Shown here: in pieces, positions 24,436 to 32,249 of the stretch
How the letters are laid out: each line of letters opens with the position of its first letter
How positions within the stretch are numbered: position 1 is the stretch's first letter
Assembly (NCBI GenBank): GCA_016933615.1
Contig: JAFGAO010000272.1
Span: forward strand, 1 to 34,229
Origin: Acidobacteriota bacterium
GTDB taxonomy: Bacteria; Acidobacteriota; UBA6911
Length of the DNA stretch: 34,229 bases
Reading direction: 5' to 3'
Notes under the pieces: model-generated
Seen by the model: only the letters and a program-made list of their open reading frames with translations
The model's database searches: none
What the model was told of the DNA's origin: nothing
Position numbers and translations under genes: made by a program

Positions 24436-25548
24436 TTGACAAGGAATGTGCGCAGGTTCTTTACACGAGGCGCTGCAACGGCGATTCTGTTTGTCCTGGT
24501 TGCGGGCACAGCGCCCGGAAGCGCTCAAATAACGGAGCAGCCGGGCAGAAACGATGATTACAGGAGTTATTACGATTTCGCCGCCTACAACCACACCCGG
24601 AGGGAAGCGCGCCCCGCGACAAGCACAACCGTGAGCAGAACCCTGGCTGAATATTTTCCTGAAGGCGACGTGGTGGAGATCGGCTGCGGGGACGGAGAAC
24701 TGGCGCGGCTTCTTCCCCATGACATGATGAAGCGTCTTATACAAACCGACGTGTACCCCGAACTCCTGGAAGAGAATCCGTTCGACACGCGCAAAATGGT
24801 CGTGGATGTCTACGACATGCCGTTCAGGGACGGCGAGGTGCCCGGGATCGTGAGCATAGAGGTGCTCGACGCCTTGTTCGACGGCAGGAAGGTGCTCGGG
24901 GAAATCCATCGGGTCCTGAGGCCGGGGGCCCCGATGGTTGCTTTCTTTGATATGCAGCCAAGCCACGAGATCATGATGCAAATTTTCCCCGGGGACATTT
25001 TATTCCCCGTGATCAGGCAGTTGCCCGGCACGCAAAAACTGGACGGCAGAAGCGATTACCTGAAAGCGGATCGCGCGCAGTTATTGCGCGTTTTCGAGCA
25101 GCGCGGATCCGGACTGGATCCCGCGGAGTCGGCGGCCCTGCACTCATACATGAATCAACCGGCCCGGGAATACACCGGGATCTTCGGCATGGGGGGCGCC
25201 GAACGGGTCGCCGCCATTGAGAGGTTTCGGCGCATATTGGATGCATTGGAAATAAACTATGAGGTCATCAACGGCGTGAAGAGCTACACGGAGCATCTGC
25301 AGAGACTGCTTGCGGAAACGGGATTCCGCATCGAAGAAGCCGGTTTCCGCACCAGGGCGGCGGTGGTGCCGAGAGCGGATTTGCCGGATTTCCCCGCGGA
25401 CTGCAACTGCCTGGAATACAGAATGGGATTCAGCGCAGAGAAAAATGATCCGGGCCTGGCTCCGGGATACATAAAAATCGAATCGACCATTTACGTGATG
25501 GCGGCAAGAAAAAAGGCGCCACCCGAAGCCGCCCCGGTTCCGAGGTAA
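24436..25548 (+). CDS. class I SAM-dependent methyltransferase with an apparent signal peptide
   Basis: About 370 residues. Motif I of class I methyltransferases is clear (VVEIGCGDGELARLL, around 79-93), followed by MVVDVYDMPFRDGEVPGIVSIEVLDALFDG and EIHRVLRPGAPMVAFF, the usual motif II-III region. The N-terminus is basic, then hydrophobic (ATAILFVLVAGTAPGSA) with an A-x-A cleavage-like end, which is odd for an enzyme that needs cytoplasmic SAM. The start is uncertain: TTG 24436 after GAGGT is favoured, with TTG 24403 or GTG 24448 as options. The C-terminal 150 residues are not recognised. Confidence 0.7.
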   Translation: MTRNVRRFFTRGAATAILFVLVAGTAPGSAQITEQPGRNDDYRSYYDFAAYNHTRREARPATSTTVSRTLAEYFPEGDVVEIGCGDGELARLLPHDMMKRLIQTDVYPELLEENPFDTRKMVVDVYDMPFRDGEVPGIVSIEVLDALFDGRKVLGEIHRVLRPGAPMVAFFDMQPSHEIMMQIFPGDILFPVIRQLPGTQKLDGRSDYLKADRAQLLRVFEQRGSGLDPAESAALHSYMNQPAREYTGIFGMGGAERVAAIERFRRILDALEINYEVINGVKSYTEHLQRLLAETGFRIEEAGFRTRAAVVPRADLPDFPADCNCLEYRMGFSAEKNDPGLAPGYIKIESTIYVMAARKKAPPEAAPVPR

Positions 25549-25680
25549 ATCAACGCCCGGCCATCCGGCCCTCAAATTCAGAGGACGGCAGCCGGGCATT
25601 CCGATCCCGGTGAAATTCGCGGCGGGACAACCTGTTGGGATTTTCTGCCGCGTTATTCCCGAAGAGACAGGTCCATCGAT

Positions 25681-28600
25681 ATGAAAATTCCGTCCCGCAA
25701 GTTTTTTTTCTTTCTCGTCTTGTTGCATTATGCCGCTTCCGCACTTGGCTCCGAATCCGCCATAACCGCCAGGCTTGAGGATCCCGGGGCCGTGTATTTG
25801 GAATCCCCCGGTTTCGATGTGCGCGGGGACGGCGTTGCCGACGACAGCGCCGCCATTCAGGCGGCCATAGACAAAGCCGCGGGCAGCCTCTGGGAAGGCA
25901 TCGTGTTCGTGCCCTCGGGCCGCTACCGGCTGACGCGCACCGTATACGTATGGGCCGGCGTGCGCGTTTACGGCTATGGCCCGACGCGGCCCGTGTTCGT
26001 GCTCGGCGACAGCACGCCGGGGTACCAGCGGGACATCGGCCTCATGGTGATGTTCGCCGGCTTCCGTCCGCGTCCGGCGGGCGAAGGTCCGGGCCGGGGG
26101 TTCCCCGGACCTTTCCGCGTTCCCTTCCCGCCGCCCGGGACCGTGCCGCCGAATGACACCATCGGGGACGCCGGTCCGGGCACATTCTATTCCGCGATGA
26201 GCAATATCGATTTCGAGATCGGCGAGGGGAACCCGGCCGCGGTCGCCGTCCGGGCGCATTTCGCCCAGCACTGCTTTCTCAGGCACATGGATTTCCATGT
26301 CGGTTCCGGTCTGGCGGCCCTCACCGAGGTCGGCAACGAGGCCGAGGATCTGCGCTTCTATGGGGGAGACTACGGCATCCTGACCGGCAAGCCTTCGGCG
26401 GCCTGGCAGTTCACGCTCGTCGATTCCGTATTCGAAGGGCAGCGCAAGGCCGCCATCCGCGAGCATGAAGCGGGGCTCACCCTGATCCGCGGCACCTTCC
26501 GAAACGTTCCCACCGCCGTGGAAATAGACCCTGAGTATTACGACCAGCTGTGGATCAAGGACTGCCGCTTCGAGAACATCTCCGGCCCCGCCCTTGTTAT
26601 CGGCAGCGAGAACAGCCCGCTCGTCGAGGTGGGCGTCGAAAACGCCGTGCTGCGGGACGCCCCGGTGTTGGCGCGCTTCCGGCAGAGCGGGAAGGAGGTG
26701 GCCGGCAGGGGGAAACAGTACCGGGTCCGGGATTTCAACTACGGGCTCATCGTACCGGGCCTGGGGATGACCGGCAGCATCGGCATGATCTACAGGGCGG
26801 AACCTCTGGACGCGATGCCGGAAACGCCGCCTCCCGCCATCCGGCCGCTGCCGCCTGTCGGGGAATGGGTCAACGTGCGCACGCTCGGCGCGGCCGGAGA
26901 CGGCAAAACCGACGATACCGGCGCCATTCAAAAGGCGATTCTGCGGCACCGCGCGCTCTATTTCCCGAGCGGCCGCTACATCATCCGCGATACGCTGGCG
27001 CTCGAACCCGGCACGGTCCTGATCGGGCTGCATCCGCTCATGACGCAGATCATCCTTCCGGACGGCACCCCCGGCTTTGAGGGCGTGGGGGCGCCCCGCC
27101 CGATGATCGCCGCACCGCCGGGCGGTACAAATATACTCAGCGGTTTCGGGCTGTTCACGGGCGGAGTGAATCCCAGGGCTTCGGGCGTGATCTGGCGCGC
27201 GGGCGCGGATTCGATGATCAACGACGTGCGCTTCCTGGGCGGACACGGCAGCATCCCCATGCAGGCCAACAACAACAACGGCACGGCGGATGCCGAGCTG
27301 AGCAGGCGCTGGGACGGGCAGTACCCCAGCCTGTGGGTGACCGACGGCGGCGGGGGTACGTTCGCCAATATCTGGACCCCGAACACCTACGCCCAGGCGG
27401 GCTTCTACGTATCCGACACCAAAACGCCCGGCCACGTCTACCAGCTTTCCAACGAACACCACGTCCGGACCGAGATCAGGCTCGACCGCGTGGAGAACTG
27501 GGACATCAACGCGCCGCAGACCGAAGGGGAAGCCGGCGAAAGCATCGAGGCTGTGTCCCTGGAGATCAGCTCCTCGAAGAACATTACAATCGCCAATTAT
27601 CACGGCTACCGCGTGACCCGCTCCCGCGCGCCTTTTCCCGCCGCGGTCCGCATCTACAATTCGGAGAACATCCGCTTCCGGAACGTGCACGTCAACGCCG
27701 AAAGCGGGATCGGCTTCTGCAACGAGGACGGCTGCCACACGTTCCTGCGTCTGAGCAAGTTCCCGTTCGAGAATTCCATCCAGGACAGGACCCATCGCCT
27801 GGAAGTGCGCGAGCGCGAGTTCGCGGTGCTGGACATTCCCGCCGATCCGCCCGTTCCGCCGCCCGCCGATGCTTCTGCGGTGCTTGCCGCCGGTGCCGGG
27901 GTCCGGAAACTGGAAGAGGGTTTCCACTCCATCTCCGGCGCGGCCGTGGACGACTCGGGCAAGCTCTACTTCGTCGAACACCACAGGAACAGAATCTACA
28001 GCTGGTCGCCGGCCGGCGGGCTCATCATCGAAAGCGACCATCCGCTGGATCCCGTGAACCTGGCGTTCGACCGGTCGGGAAACCTGATGGTTCTCTCCTC
28101 TGCGGGACCGGAGGGAACCGTATACTCCTTCCCCCCGGGCGCCCCGGCCGACATCACCGTGCTGGAGCCGCAGCCGGCAGAGCCGCGGCCGGAGGCGCGG
28201 GCGATTCTGCCCGCCAACTACTGGAACAACGGCGAGTTCAGAAACCAGCTCGATTTTTCCGCGATGCGGTACCGGACGCTGGCCGAGATGTTCGCGGCCA
28301 GCGTCACGACTCCTAAGAAGAAGCAGTATGTCTCGCCCGACGGCAGCATCTTTCTCCCGGCCGGGCTCGTCGTCGGGCAGGGGCCGCCCGATGCCGCCGG
28401 CTGGCGCTTTTCAGACAATCTGGATACGTACGGCTTCCTCAACGCCGCCGTCGGCGACAGGATCTACGTCGCCAGCTCGTCGGAAGCCCGCACCTACAGC
28501 GCCGTGGTGGGCGCCGACGGCAGCCTCGGCGACCTGCGCGTCCTGGCCGAGCGCGGAGGCGAGAGCGTCGCCGCCGGACCGGACGGCAACATCTATGTCG

Positions 28601-28788
28601 CCAACGGGCAGATCTTCGTCTACACGCCCGGGGGGGAAGCGGTCGCGCGCATCGATGTGCCCGAGCGCCCGATCAACATCCTCTTTGGAGGGGAGGGCGG
28701 CCGCACGCTCTACATCCTTGCCCATCGTGCGCTCTATTCGGTCGAGGTGCGGGGCCCGGGCTACCGGAATCCGTTGTTGAGCAGGTAG
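25681..28788 (+). CDS. secreted pectate-lyase-3/GH55-like double beta-helix protein with C-terminal beta-propeller
   Basis: A 1035-residue exported protein. After a signal peptide (residues 1-23) there are two Pectate_lyase_3 type openings, DVRGDGVADDSAAIQAAID (about 47-65) and GAAGDGKTDDTGAIQKAI (about 403-420), each followed by a right-handed beta-helix with PSGRY strands; this twin arrangement is that of GH55-like proteins. From about 720 to the end lie short repeats such as GAAVDDSGKLYFVEH, NLAFDRSGNLMVL, VSPDGSIFLPAG and AAGPDGNIYVAN, which look like an SMP-30/NHL-type beta-propeller. It probably binds or cuts a polysaccharide. The ribosome site is weak. Its last 28 bases overlap the convergent DUF3943 gene. 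Confidence 0.82.
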   Translation: MKIPSRKFFFFLVLLHYAASALGSESAITARLEDPGAVYLESPGFDVRGDGVADDSAAIQAAIDKAAGSLWEGIVFVPSGRYRLTRTVYVWAGVRVYGYGPTRPVFVLGDSTPGYQRDIGLMVMFAGFRPRPAGEGPGRGFPGPFRVPFPPPGTVPPNDTIGDAGPGTFYSAMSNIDFEIGEGNPAAVAVRAHFAQHCFLRHMDFHVGSGLAALTEVGNEAEDLRFYGGDYGILTGKPSAAWQFTLVDSVFEGQRKAAIREHEAGLTLIRGTFRNVPTAVEIDPEYYDQLWIKDCRFENISGPALVIGSENSPLVEVGVENAVLRDAPVLARFRQSGKEVAGRGKQYRVRDFNYGLIVPGLGMTGSIGMIYRAEPLDAMPETPPPAIRPLPPVGEWVNVRTLGAAGDGKTDDTGAIQKAILRHRALYFPSGRYIIRDTLALEPGTVLIGLHPLMTQIILPDGTPGFEGVGAPRPMIAAPPGGTNILSGFGLFTGGVNPRASGVIWRAGADSMINDVRFLGGHGSIPMQANNNNGTADAELSRRWDGQYPSLWVTDGGGGTFANIWTPNTYAQAGFYVSDTKTPGHVYQLSNEHHVRTEIRLDRVENWDINAPQTEGEAGESIEAVSLEISSSKNITIANYHGYRVTRSRAPFPAAVRIYNSENIRFRNVHVNAESGIGFCNEDGCHTFLRLSKFPFENSIQDRTHRLEVREREFAVLDIPADPPVPPPADASAVLAAGAGVRKLEEGFHSISGAAVDDSGKLYFVEHHRNRIYSWSPAGGLIIESDHPLDPVNLAFDRSGNLMVLSSAGPEGTVYSFPPGAPADITVLEPQPAEPRPEARAILPANYWNNGEFRNQLDFSAMRYRTLAEMFAASVTTPKKKQYVSPDGSIFLPAGLVVGQGPPDAAGWRFSDNLDTYGFLNAAVGDRIYVASSSEARTYSAVVGADGSLGDLRVLAERGGESVAAGPDGNIYVANGQIFVYTPGGEAVARIDVPERPINILFGGEGGRTLYILAHRALYSVEVRGPGYRNPLLSR

Positions 28789-29717
28789 GCGGGATTGGTC
28801 AGCAGCAAGATCACTTTTTCCCCCGCGGAAAACCCGTTTCGGCGCATCCTGCCCGTCAAACGGTGCAATGCCTCCCCGATCAGGGATCCGGCGTTGGAAG
28901 TTATCAGCAGGTCCTGCAGGGAAGGGTGCTGTTCCATGGCTTCGAATGTGAACTCCCAGATCAGGGACTGGCTGCATGAAAAGAGCCAGGAAACCAGGGG
29001 GGAGGCGTTCTGAGACCGCATCAGGTTGTAGGTGAAGGCGCCGGTATAGGGATGGCCGATGTAATTATAGTAGTAGGTGTCCGAGTCCCATTCGGGCGCG
29101 GTCGTCCATGCCCTGCCCAGGTTGTCCCATGCGTTTGAAAAAGGACGGTGCCCGGTGTCCCAGGCATCCACGGCCTGAAGAAGCCCCATTCCCAGAAGCT
29201 GGCTGCCCAGGGACAGCAGCCCGGCTCTTTTAAGGCGGGCAGAATTCGAGGCGGGCCGATCCCGCAACAGTCCCGTTTCCTGTAACTGCGGCACCTGAAG
29301 TTCCCGGCGCTCCGTTTCCGCTTCGATGGGATGGCCGGGCGGAGAATGGGAGCCGGAGGAGGCTGTCATAAGCCTGCCCGCATCCATGGCCCCGTGAACG
29401 TTCTTATCAGCTTTTTGGGAATCGGAGAGTGACCGGGTCGAAAAGAGAAACCCTCTCTCCGAATCAAACCGGCTCCGGGCAGCCGGAGCCTTCTGTTTTA
29501 AATGACCGTCCGGGAACCCAATCATGAGGCGATACTCAGCCGTCAGGAAGCTTGATTTTTCAGGGTCCGGCGAATCAAACGCGCCCCATGAATTTGTAAA
29601 GTATACCGGGGGGCCGATTTCGAAAGGGACTCGATCCGATGGATGTGCGGATTCAATAACAGGAAAAAATAAAAATGAATGAGCCAGGACGGATACGCAG
29701 AAAACCTTTATTTTCAT
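28761..29717 (-). CDS. DUF3943-like exported protein
   Basis: A 318-residue protein with a signal peptide (1-24). The N-terminal 140 residues are low in recognisable features. The C-terminal half (about 170-318) matches DUF3943: NYIGHPYTGAFTYNLMRSQ, WLFSCSQSLIWEFTFEAMEQ, HPSLQDLLITSNAGSLIGEA. This family is thought to be outer-membrane associated, with unknown function. The ribosome site (AGG) is weak. The stop overlaps the end of the plus-strand beta-helix gene. Confidence 0.75.
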   Translation of the reverse strand: MKIKVFCVSVLAHSFLFFPVIESAHPSDRVPFEIGPPVYFTNSWGAFDSPDPEKSSFLTAEYRLMIGFPDGHLKQKAPAARSRFDSERGFLFSTRSLSDSQKADKNVHGAMDAGRLMTASSGSHSPPGHPIEAETERRELQVPQLQETGLLRDRPASNSARLKRAGLLSLGSQLLGMGLLQAVDAWDTGHRPFSNAWDNLGRAWTTAPEWDSDTYYYNYIGHPYTGAFTYNLMRSQNASPLVSWLFSCSQSLIWEFTFEAMEQHPSLQDLLITSNAGSLIGEALHRLTGRMRRNGFSAGEKVILLLTNPAYLLNNGFR

Positions 29718-30294
29718 CTATAGCCTAATCCCAAATAGAAACGGAATTTTTATCATACTCCTCCGATAATGAACCTGCTGCAACTCATTCCATCGGATGG
29801 GATGGGTAAAAGCATTACCAATACAAAAGCGGGGATTGGCGCCCGGTATTTATATTTTGGTGACCGTCACCATGGCCTCGGATCTGCTGAAACGGGCGCT
29901 GTTTTCTCTCCGGATTTATTTTGAGGTTATGGTGGCTGTCACCGAATTGATTCGATTGTCTCCACTTGGGTGTTCCAGCCGCTGAGTTCGAAGACGGCAC
30001 GGCCGCCCTTCAGGTATTTGGGATTGAACTCCATGGTGACGGTCTCCATTAAAGAATGCCGCCCATGCAGCGGGGAAATATAACGGGCCAAGACAGGCCG
30101 AAAATGCTAGAATCGACCTATCGGCCGCGGCATGAAGCGCCACAAGATTTCGTAACGAGAATTCCGATTTCGCTCGGGACCTGCAAATAGCGGGGACCGG
30201 CGCTCGCGCCGCTGCAGGCCTCGAAATTTCGCCCGGTGAACAGGCGCCCTTTTCGGCGGCGGCCGGACGGGGGGCTTTTCAGGCACGCAAAGAA
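29718..30294. other. 577-base intergenic region
   Basis: No gene can be supported. It holds the inverted-repeat element at 29859-29943. Two short frames (plus strand 29797-29985 and minus strand 29916-30143) look like chance. A 36-residue minus-strand frame (30049 to 29939) starts at an ATG but has no known similarity, and its stop falls in the repeat arm. Confidence 0.5.
29859..29943. repeat. 85-bp inverted-repeat (REP/MITE-like) element
   Basis: The left arm GGTGACCGTCACCAT (29859-29873) and the reverse complement of the right arm (29929-29943, GGTGACAGCCACCAT) agree at 13 of 15 bases. The left arm is itself nearly palindromic. GGTGACNGTCACC-type arms of this look recur as dispersed REP-like elements in many bacterial genomes. 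No transposase is present. Confidence 0.5.
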
Positions 30295-32064
30295 ATGACC
30301 GGAATTCCTTTATTCCCGTATTCCCATCACGCCCGCAACGGAGTTTCTCCCCCGGGAGATCCGAAATGGATCGCGGTTGCGGTCCTGTTCGTTCTAGCCG
30401 GGATTGTGTCCGGTCCGCGGTCCCGGGTTTCGGCCGGGGAATCGGATCCCGGGAGCATTATCGAAGGAACCGTCCGCGACGATGAGGGCGCCGTCACCGG
30501 CGCCGTGGTCCGGGTCCAGGCGACGGAACACCGCGCCGTGACCGGTCCCGGCGGGAGGTTCGAGCTGGCCGTGCCTTCTTCGTTCAAAGGCCCCGCCAGG
30601 CTGACGGCCTGGGCCGAGGGATATTTCATCGGCGGGCCGGTCGAGGCTTCGCCCGGGGACAAGGGCGTGACGATCCCGCTTCACCGCCACGGCCGGCTGG
30701 ACAATCCCGAATACGAATGGATCCCGGCTTTCGGACCGGGCGGTACCGGCGAAAACCAGGCGTGCTCCGCGTGCCACTACCGGGGCGAGTCCGCTCAAGG
30801 TCCGGCCCTTCCGGTCGACGAATGGCTCGAGGACGCGCATTCCCGATCCGCCGTGAACCCCCGTTTCCTCACCCTGCACACCGGGAAAGACATTTCGGGC
30901 CGCAGGAGCCCCTCGACCCGGTATCGTCATTCGGGAGACAACAGGCTCCTTCCGCTTCCCCGGGATCCGGAAGAGCCCTATTACGGGCCGGGGTACAGGC
31001 TCGACAACCCGGACCACACCGGCGAATGCGGCGCCTGCCATACCCCCGCGGCGGCGGTCGCCGCGCCCTTCAACACCGATCCCGTCACGGTCCGGGGGGC
31101 CGAAGCCGAGGGAGTCACGTGCGACTTCTGCCACAAGGTCTGGGCGGTCCGCCTCGATCCCGAAACCGGCCTCCCTTTTCCCGACAAACCCGGGGTGCTC
31201 TCCTACGAATTCCGCAGGCCCTTCGAGGGGCATCAGTTCTTTGCCGGCCCCCTCGACGACGTGGCCCCGGGGGAGGACACCTATTCCGGGCTTCAGCGGA
31301 GCAGCCAATTCTGCGCCCCCTGCCATTTCGGGGTCTTCTGGAACACGGTCGTCTACGATTCCTTCGGGGAATGGCTGCGGAGCCCCTACAGCCGGGAAGG
31401 CACGGGGAAGACATGCCAGGACTGCCATATGCCGGCCTCCGGGACCGATCGTTTCGCCCACCCGGAAAAGGGCGGGCTGAAGCGCGATCCCGGGACCATC
31501 GCCGGCCACAGGATGCCCGGAGCCGCGGATCCCGAGCTTCTCCGCAACGCGGTGTCCCTGGCCCTGGACGCGGAGCGCTCGCCGGAAGGGGTCCGGGTCA
31601 AAACCAGGGTCGTCAACGACCGCACCGGCCACCACGTACCCACGGACGCCCCGCTGCGGCACGTAATCCTGGTCGTCCGGGCTTACGGCGGCGACGGTTC
31701 CGAACTCCCCCTCGAGAAAGGTCCGGTTCTCCCGGAGTGGTGCGGTTCGGGCGATCCCGCCGACGGCTGCTACGCCGGGCTTGCTGGAAAGGTGTTCGTC
31801 AAGCTGCTTGAAGAAGTGTGGACGGGGATTTCCCCTACGGCCGCCTACTGGAACCCGACCCGGGTGGTGATCGACACCCGGCTTGCGGCGTTCGAATCCG
31901 ATACCGGCGAATACCTTTTCATCGCGCCGGATCCGGGGGACGTGCGCGTCGAAGCCGTCCTGCTCTACAGGCGGGCCTACAAGAAGCTTATGGATCAAAA
32001 GGGCTGGACCGATCCCGACATCGTCATGGAGTCGGCCGCGGTCACGCTACGGCAAAAACACTGA
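30295..32064 (+). CDS. pentaheme cytochrome c with carboxypeptidase-regulatory-like domain
   Basis: A 589-residue exported protein. An N-terminal hydrophobic segment (WIAVAVLFVLAGIVSG, 25-40) leads into a carboxypeptidase regulatory-like domain (IIEGTVRDDEGAVTGAVV to about 130). Five CxxCH heme sites follow: CSACH 157-161, CGACH 244-248, CDFCH 276-280, CAPCH 340-344 and CQDCH 374-378. His residues between them could be distal ligands. The C-terminal 190 residues are beta-rich (HHVPTDAPLRHVILVV) as in the ammonia-forming/octaheme-like secreted cytochromes that carry a similar tail. It is a periplasmic or surface electron carrier; its partner is unknown. The ribosome site is weak. Confidence 0.85.
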   Translation: MTGIPLFPYSHHARNGVSPPGDPKWIAVAVLFVLAGIVSGPRSRVSAGESDPGSIIEGTVRDDEGAVTGAVVRVQATEHRAVTGPGGRFELAVPSSFKGPARLTAWAEGYFIGGPVEASPGDKGVTIPLHRHGRLDNPEYEWIPAFGPGGTGENQACSACHYRGESAQGPALPVDEWLEDAHSRSAVNPRFLTLHTGKDISGRRSPSTRYRHSGDNRLLPLPRDPEEPYYGPGYRLDNPDHTGECGACHTPAAAVAAPFNTDPVTVRGAEAEGVTCDFCHKVWAVRLDPETGLPFPDKPGVLSYEFRRPFEGHQFFAGPLDDVAPGEDTYSGLQRSSQFCAPCHFGVFWNTVVYDSFGEWLRSPYSREGTGKTCQDCHMPASGTDRFAHPEKGGLKRDPGTIAGHRMPGAADPELLRNAVSLALDAERSPEGVRVKTRVVNDRTGHHVPTDAPLRHVILVVRAYGGDGSELPLEKGPVLPEWCGSGDPADGCYAGLAGKVFVKLLEEVWTGISPTAAYWNPTRVVIDTRLAAFESDTGEYLFIAPDPGDVRVEAVLLYRRAYKKLMDQKGWTDPDIVMESAAVTLRQKH

Positions 32065-32066
32065 TT

Positions 32067-32212
32067 CCGCTGCCGGCCGCCGGATCCGGCTTCCTCATTC
32101 TTCGGCACAACAGGAATTTTCACGGCGATCGGAGTCAATAACCCTTTTGTTTTCCACAATGGGATGATTGAAGTTTCCGAAGAATGAGGATGCCGGGCGG
32201 AACCGGCAGCGG
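32067..32212. repeat. 146-bp inverted repeat between convergent genes
   Basis: Two perfect complementary blocks are nested: 32067-32076 with 32203-32212 (10 nt, CCGCTGCCGG), and 32092-32105 with 32177-32190 (14 nt, TCCTCATTCTTCGG). They enclose a 71-nt centre. The left arm also holds a 12-bp palindrome GCCGGATCCGGC (32079-32090). It fills the gap between the cytochrome and sulfatase genes. It may be a bidirectional terminator or a MITE-like remnant. Confidence 0.6.
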
Positions 32213-32249
32213 CCGTGCGGGAAACCGGCCGCCGCCGTGTCCCGCGGTT

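Noticed and set aside
25144-28041. 965-residue minus-strand open frame opposite the beta-helix gene
   Set aside because: Antisense shadow; the plus-strand frame has a signal peptide and recognisable repeats.
29939-30049. 36-residue minus-strand frame beginning METVTMEF
   Set aside because: Too short, not recognised, and it ends inside a repeat arm; not enough to call a gene.
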